Position numbers and translations under genes: made by a program. From NCBI GenBank assembly GCA_964552465.1, contig CAZKGR010000016.1, positions 10,153-74,152 on the forward strand: a stretch of 64,000 bases of DNA, in the 5' to 3' direction. This stretch comes from BMS3BBIN04 sp964552465 (GTDB lineage: Bacteria > Electryoneota > Electryoneia > Electryoneales > Electryoneaceae). Under the pieces are notes generated by a model, which was given only the letters and a program-made list of their open reading frames with translations, ran no database searches and was not told the DNA's origin. Positions 59,416-64,000 of this stretch are shown in pieces. Position 1 is the first letter of the stretch, and each line of letters opens with the position of its first letter.

Positions 59416-62400
59416 TCAAGCATCAGACTTGGAATCCTGCCCCATCTTACCATTGATTTCCTGCAAGGTGATCGGCTGAAGATCTTCCTGACCGATGCGT
59501 TCGATAGCACCCAACGCCGCTTCCGCCGCAGATGTAGTAGTAATCAGCGGCAAGTTCATACGATACGCGAGTTCGCCGACAACACGTTCATCATAATATG
59601 ATGTGCGGCCCAGCGGTGTGTTGATAAGCATCCGAACATTCCCGTCCTTCAGCCGGTCAGCGATATTCGGACGGCCTTCCTTAACCTTGAACACGAACTC
59701 AGCATCAACTCCATTTTCGCTCAGAAACTTCTGCGTACCGCCGGTTGCGATGATCGAGAATCCGAGCTCGACCAGTTTGCGGGCTATCGGCAGCATCCGC
59801 TGTTTGTCCTGCTCGTTGATCGAAACAAATACGATCCCACCTTCGCTCGGAGATGGCAAGTATGTTCCCGACGCATACAGCGCTTTTGAATATGCTTCGC
59901 TAATTGTTGACCCGATTCCCATCACTTCGCCTGTCGAACGCATTTCCGGCCCGAGGAACGGGTTCACACCTTCAAAGCGGCTGAACGGGAAGACCACTTC
60001 CTTGACAGCCACTTTTGGTGGCTCCATGTCGTCAAGTATTCCCATCTCCTTCAACGTCTGACCGACAATGCAGCGTGTCGCTATCCTGACCCAATTCACT
60101 CCAGTCGCTTTAGACACGAACGGTATGGTTCGACTCGCACGTGGGTTCATTTCGAGGACATAAAGCTGCCCGTCGCGATATGCAAACTGGACGTTCATCA
60201 AGCCGACGACATGGAATAATTGCGCGAGTTTGCGGGTGATCGAAACGATCTCGGCGCGCACACTATCCTCGAGGGCGTACGGCGGAATGACACAGGCCGA
60301 GTCGCCGCTATGTACACCGGCTTCCTCAATGTGTTGGAGAATACCGCAGATCGCCGTGTCCTGACCATCGCTGACCGCGTCAACATCGAACTCGAATGCG
60401 TTCTCGATATAGCGGTCGATGAGCACCGGATGATCCGGGGTGACCTCACCTGCTGATTCACGCAAGTAAGTGTGCAGCCCTTCGGCGTCGTAGACAATCT
60501 CCATCGCCCGCCCACCGAGGACAAAGCTGGGACGTACGAGAATCGGGTAGCCGACATCTTCCGCTACACGTTCAGCCTCGGTGTAATTTGCCGCGATGCC
60601 GAACGGAGGAGTTGGCAGATTATGGGCGCTGAGTAACGCACCGAACTTCTCGCGATCCTCAGCGTCCGCAATGCTGTGCGGCGGCGTGCCGAGAACATTG
60701 ACCCCCTCCCGGGTCAACGCTTCCGCAATCTTCAAAGGTGTCTGCCCGCCGAACTGAACGATCACGCCGTCAGGTTCTTCACGTTCACAAATGGCGAGGA
60801 CATCTTCGAGGGTGATCGGTTCGAAATACAGCGCCGATGAAATGTCGTAGTCGGTGGAAACGGTTTCCGGATTACAGTTGACCATCACGCTGCGATATCC
60901 CACATCGCGCAGGGCAAGCGAAGCGTGTACACAGCAATAATCGAACTCAATTCCCTGGCCGATACGATTTGGACCCGACCCGAGCACGATCACAGCTTCT
61001 TCACGCGAGTCGATGTCACCGTGATCGCCGGTATCATAACTGGAATAGTAGTACGGCGTGAACGCTTCAAACTCACCGGCGCAGGTATCGACTGGCAGAT
61101 ATGCTGGCTGAATCTCGTGAATCTCGCGCAGTTTGCGAACTGTCGCTATTTCGCAACGCAGCAATGTCGCCAGCTGATGATCTGAGAAGCCGAGCCGCTT
61201 GGCTTCGCGAAGAAGCGCTGCGCTGACGGTCTTCCGCAGGTTCGACAGCTTGGAATGCTTCCCATTTGCCAATGCCCGCACCCGTTTTTCAAAATCAACG
61301 ATGCGTTCGATTTGGTCAATGAACCACGGATCGATTCCAGTCACCCGAGCGATATCTTTTATCGATATCGATAACTTCAACGCATGGCGGAGGAAGAACA
61401 GGTTTTCCGGTCGCGGTTGCGACAGTTTGGAACGGATCATCTTGCGCCATTCGGCAAGCAAGTGCGGCTCGATCTTCTCGACTTCGATGGCGTCGCGACC
61501 ATCCATCCCCAGCCCCATCCGATCCTGTTCGAGGCTGCGCAGGGCTTTCTGCAGCGCCTCGGGGAAAGTCCGGCCGATCGCCATGACCTCTCCCACCGAC
61601 TTCATCTGGCTGCCAAGCACCTGGTCAACTGTCGGGAACTTCTCAAATGTCCAGCGCGGGATTTTCACGACCACATAATCCAGCGCCGGTTCGAAGCAGG
61701 CGGTGGTCTTGCGGGTGATCGCGTTCGGAACTTCGTCGAGCCGGTATCCCAACGCCAGTTTCGCCGCGATACGTGCGATGGGAAAGCCAGTCGCTTTGCT
61801 CGCTAACGCCGACGAGCGACTTACCCGCGGATTCATCTCGATGATCACCATGCGCCCGGTTTCCGGATGCACGCCGAACTGGATGTTCGAGCCACCGGTT
61901 TCCACACCGATCTGGCGGATAACCTTGAACGCCGCGTCACGCATCCGCTGGTACTCTTTATCGGTCAACGTCTGCTGCGGAGCGACGGTAAGCGAATCTC
62001 CAGTATGCACACCCAGCGGGTCCATGTTCTCAATGGAGCAAATGACGACGCATTGATCGGCACAATCCCGCATCACCTCGAGCTCAAACTCCTTCCAGCC
62101 GACAAGTGCTTCCTCGATCAGGACTTCACCGACAGGGCTGCGCGCAAGCCCCCACTGCACACGTTCCTGAAACTCCTCGCGGTTGTACACAACCGACCCA
62201 CCGACACCGCCGAGGGTGAACGACGGTCGGATAATCAGCGGTAACCCAAGTTGCTCGTGAACACTCTCAGCTTCCTCAAACGACTTGGCAAATGATCCCC
62301 GCGGTATGTCCAGACCAATAGCCCGCATCGCCGACTGAAACTCGTCCCTGTCCTCCGCCATGCGAATAGCGTGCGAACTCGCGCCAAGCATGCGAACACC

Positions 62401-62733
62401 GTACTCGATCAGAACGCCGCGTTTCTCCAAGTCCAGAGCGAGGTTCAACGCCGTCTGTCCGCCCATGGTCGGCAAGATTGCATCAGGTCGCTCCTGGGCG
62501 ATTATCCGTTCAACCACATCCGATTCCAGCGGCTCAACATAGGTAGCGTCAGCCAGCTCAGGATCGGTCATGATCGTAGCCGGGTTGCTGTTGACGAGGA
62601 TTACACGCAATCCTTCCTCTTTCAGCGCCCGGACCGCCTGCGTACCCGAGTAATCGAATTCGCAAGCTTGCCCGATTACAATCGGACCCGCTCCGAGGAC
62701 GAGGATGCTGTTGATATCGTTACGCTTTGGCAT
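59416..62733 (-). CDS. carB: Carbamoyl-phosphate synthase large subunit
   Basis: Makes carbamoyl phosphate from bicarbonate, ammonia (from CarA) and two ATP, for pyrimidine and arginine synthesis. 1105 residues with the full duplicated layout: GAGPIVIGQACEFDYSGTQ, two ATP-grasp halves, NSNPATIMTDPE, an oligomerisation domain near the middle, a second NxNPxTVSTDYD-like VNCNPETVSTDYD, and a C-terminal MGS-type regulatory domain (FSIIATGGTQKFLSENG). It is about 30 residues longer than the E. coli protein. It overlaps carA by 14 nt, as usual for coupled car genes. Confidence 0.96.
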   Translation of the reverse strand: MPKRNDINSILVLGAGPIVIGQACEFDYSGTQAVRALKEEGLRVILVNSNPATIMTDPELADATYVEPLESDVVERIIAQERPDAILPTMGGQTALNLALDLEKRGVLIEYGVRMLGASSHAIRMAEDRDEFQSAMRAIGLDIPRGSFAKSFEEAESVHEQLGLPLIIRPSFTLGGVGGSVVYNREEFQERVQWGLARSPVGEVLIEEALVGWKEFELEVMRDCADQCVVICSIENMDPLGVHTGDSLTVAPQQTLTDKEYQRMRDAAFKVIRQIGVETGGSNIQFGVHPETGRMVIIEMNPRVSRSSALASKATGFPIARIAAKLALGYRLDEVPNAITRKTTACFEPALDYVVVKIPRWTFEKFPTVDQVLGSQMKSVGEVMAIGRTFPEALQKALRSLEQDRMGLGMDGRDAIEVEKIEPHLLAEWRKMIRSKLSQPRPENLFFLRHALKLSISIKDIARVTGIDPWFIDQIERIVDFEKRVRALANGKHSKLSNLRKTVSAALLREAKRLGFSDHQLATLLRCEIATVRKLREIHEIQPAYLPVDTCAGEFEAFTPYYYSSYDTGDHGDIDSREEAVIVLGSGPNRIGQGIEFDYCCVHASLALRDVGYRSVMVNCNPETVSTDYDISSALYFEPITLEDVLAICEREEPDGVIVQFGGQTPLKIAEALTREGVNVLGTPPHSIADAEDREKFGALLSAHNLPTPPFGIAANYTEAERVAEDVGYPILVRPSFVLGGRAMEIVYDAEGLHTYLRESAGEVTPDHPVLIDRYIENAFEFDVDAVSDGQDTAICGILQHIEEAGVHSGDSACVIPPYALEDSVRAEIVSITRKLAQLFHVVGLMNVQFAYRDGQLYVLEMNPRASRTIPFVSKATGVNWVRIATRCIVGQTLKEMGILDDMEPPKVAVKEVVFPFSRFEGVNPFLGPEMRSTGEVMGIGSTISEAYSKALYASGTYLPSPSEGGIVFVSINEQDKQRMLPIARKLVELGFSIIATGGTQKFLSENGVDAEFVFKVKEGRPNIADRLKDGNVRMLINTPLGRTSYYDERVVGELAYRMNLPLITTTSAAEAALGAIERIGQEDLQPITLQEINGKMGQDSKSDA

Positions 62734-63856
62734 TGAGCATCAACCGGATGAAGTCATCGAAATACGTAAAGCCTTCTCGTGGACCAGGGCTGGCCTCAGG
62801 GTGGTACTGGATAGAGAAAACTGGTAGCTCGTCATGGGCCAGACCCTCAACCGTCCCATCGTTGAGGTTGATATGAGTGATCTGCCACGGATCCGTCACA
62901 CCGTCGGCATCAACCGCGAAGCCGTGATTCTGGCTGGTGATCTCGACCGTCTTGTCACTTTCGCGCAGCACCGGATGGTTCGCCCCCCGGTGTCCGAACG
63001 GGAGCTTGAAGGTTCGCAACCCTGCCGCAAGTGAGAGGATTTGATGACCTAAACAGATTCCAAATATCGGCAAATGCGGGAGTAATTCACCTACTGTTTC
63101 TGCTGCAAAATCGAGTGGTTCAGGATCACCCGGACCATTTGAAAGAAGTACGCCATCGAGTTTACGATCAAGGATCTCAGATGCAGTCGCTGTCGCCTGA
63201 AGAACTTCCACATTACATCCGCGACGGTACAGCTCACGCAGGATATTGGTCTTCACACCATAGTCGATCACGCCAACAGTGAGTCCATCACCTGCCTTCA
63301 CTGGTGGGTACCATTCTTCAGGCAACTCTTCAGGAAGATATTGATATGCGCTCTGACAGCTTACCTCTGATGCCAGATTCGCCCCGAGCATGGATGATGA
63401 TTTACGCACTACTTCAAGCGCCGCTTTCTCATCAACACCAGCCTCGAACAATCCAATCCGCATCGCACCATGTGAGCGGATATGAACTGTGACCGCACGC
63501 GTGTCCACCCCAACCAGCAATGGCACACCGTGCTCCTCAGTCCAATCATGCAGTGGTCGCTGAGCACGCCAGTTCCGTGGTCGCCAGACCAAATCCCGAA
63601 CCAGTGCACCCGATGCACGAATCTGTGAAGATTCCATGTCCTCAGCATTTACGCCGACATTGCCTATATGAGGAGCGGTAAATACAACGACTTGACGGTG
63701 GTAGGACGGATCCGACAGAATTTCCTGATAACCACTGTGGGAGGTGTTGAAAACCGCTTCACCACAAACGCCGGATGGCCCAACGAAACGGTCACCGTCG
63801 AAACGAGAACCATCTTCGAAGAGCGCATACCCGGATCGCTGAGGTCGATGTGTCAT
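62720..63856 (-). CDS. carA: Carbamoyl-phosphate synthase small subunit
   Basis: Glutamine amidotransferase subunit that supplies ammonia to CarB. 378 residues from ATG 63856; the upstream extension to 63916 lacks support. An N-terminal CarA-specific domain (GEAVFNTSHSGYQEILSDPSY) precedes a class I glutaminase with catalytic Cys268 in FGICLGHQ and His352 and Glu354 in YHPEASPGP. Ribosome site AGGGGAT, 10 nt away. First gene of carAB. Confidence 0.95.
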   Translation of the reverse strand: MTHRPQRSGYALFEDGSRFDGDRFVGPSGVCGEAVFNTSHSGYQEILSDPSYHRQVVVFTAPHIGNVGVNAEDMESSQIRASGALVRDLVWRPRNWRAQRPLHDWTEEHGVPLLVGVDTRAVTVHIRSHGAMRIGLFEAGVDEKAALEVVRKSSSMLGANLASEVSCQSAYQYLPEELPEEWYPPVKAGDGLTVGVIDYGVKTNILRELYRRGCNVEVLQATATASEILDRKLDGVLLSNGPGDPEPLDFAAETVGELLPHLPIFGICLGHQILSLAAGLRTFKLPFGHRGANHPVLRESDKTVEITSQNHGFAVDADGVTDPWQITHINLNDGTVEGLAHDELPVFSIQYHPEASPGPREGFTYFDDFIRLMLNAKA

Positions 63857-63887
63857 GCGCGAATATCCCCTGGTCGGATTGGTGACA

Positions 63888-63916
63888 AGAATAGGGATTC
63901 GACCAGTCGCACACAA
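63888..63916 (-). promoter_or_regulatory. Candidate promoter for carAB
   Basis: Minus strand TTGTGT (63916-63911), 17-nt spacer, TATTCT (63893-63888), giving a leader of about 25 nt. No attenuator-like uridine or arginine operator is visible in the 80 nt that remain in the window. Confidence 0.4.
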
Positions 63917-64000
63917 CGACTAAAATTCATTGATCCAAGCACCTGAGATCCATATAATTTCGGGATACCCGTTCAGCGTAAGTGTATATTGGTATATTGT

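Noticed and set aside
59287..59601. Open frame of 104 codons on the plus strand
   Set aside because: Its second half is antisense to carB; the first half has no family resemblance.

Overview
This looks like a fragment of a draft or metagenome-assembled chromosome (a 100-N gap lies at 21751-21850) from a Gram-negative bacterium of the wider FCB group. Evidence: three secreted proteins end in the YPNPFNP-type C-terminal sorting domain seen in T9SS-like and related systems of Bacteroidetes, Ignavibacteria, Zixibacteria, KSB1 and similar lineages; there is a beta-barrel outer-membrane protein; and central metabolism uses a full oxidative TCA/PDH set. The phylum-level assignment is inference; no rRNA or marker gene was seen.

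Layout. 1-6.7 kb: end of citrate synthase, a membrane histidine kinase, an aminotransferase, two DUF438-type PAS proteins (one with a hemerythrin domain) and a nitrilase-family hydrolase. 7-13 kb: the 2-oxoglutarate dehydrogenase complex (sucA, sucB, lpd). 13-20.8 kb: small envelope proteins, a saccharopine-dehydrogenase-like enzyme, MerR, PTS-IIA and Hsp15 regulators, hemW and three small unknown proteins. 21-32 kb: secreted proteins with sorting domains, a class I aldolase, an ArsR/cobalamin-adenosyltransferase operon, a TSUP transporter and a PAP2 phosphatase. 32.8-35 kb: an OpuC-type osmolyte ABC transporter whose binding protein and permease are fused. 35.2-41 kb: the pyruvate dehydrogenase complex (aceE, aceF, second lpd). 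41-50.3 kb: a Pycsar-like nucleotidyl cyclase, a diheme cytochrome c, and a run of FecR protein, outer-membrane barrel and CHASE2 adenylate cyclase. 50.8-53.7 kb: an exopolysaccharide-type operon (GT2, sugar-P transferase, DegT aminotransferase). 53.8-59.2 kb: an eight-gene bacterial microcompartment operon with an RpiB-DeoC fusion and an acylating aldehyde dehydrogenase. 59.4-63.9 kb: carAB.

Most distinctive. (1) The microcompartment operon resembles the sugar-phosphate-utilising (SPU) class. Its bifunctional enzyme carries an Asp in place of the usual RpiB catalytic Cys, and a five-cysteine linker. It should isomerise and cleave a sugar phosphate to release an aldehyde, which the dehydrogenase turns into an acyl-CoA inside the shell. 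(2) The intergenic DNA holds two families I do not recognise: degenerate 7-bp tandem arrays (about four units), nearly all beginning within 0-9 nt of a stop codon, and a short hairpin (ACAGGYCCGTG leader) that keeps its stem through compensatory changes and in most copies keeps a T.G wobble at the fourth pair. The two often occur together around the sucAB-lpd and ace-lpd genes. (3) The 100-N gap is flanked by an exact 55-nt duplication; collapsing it restores the reading frame of a beta-helix gene.
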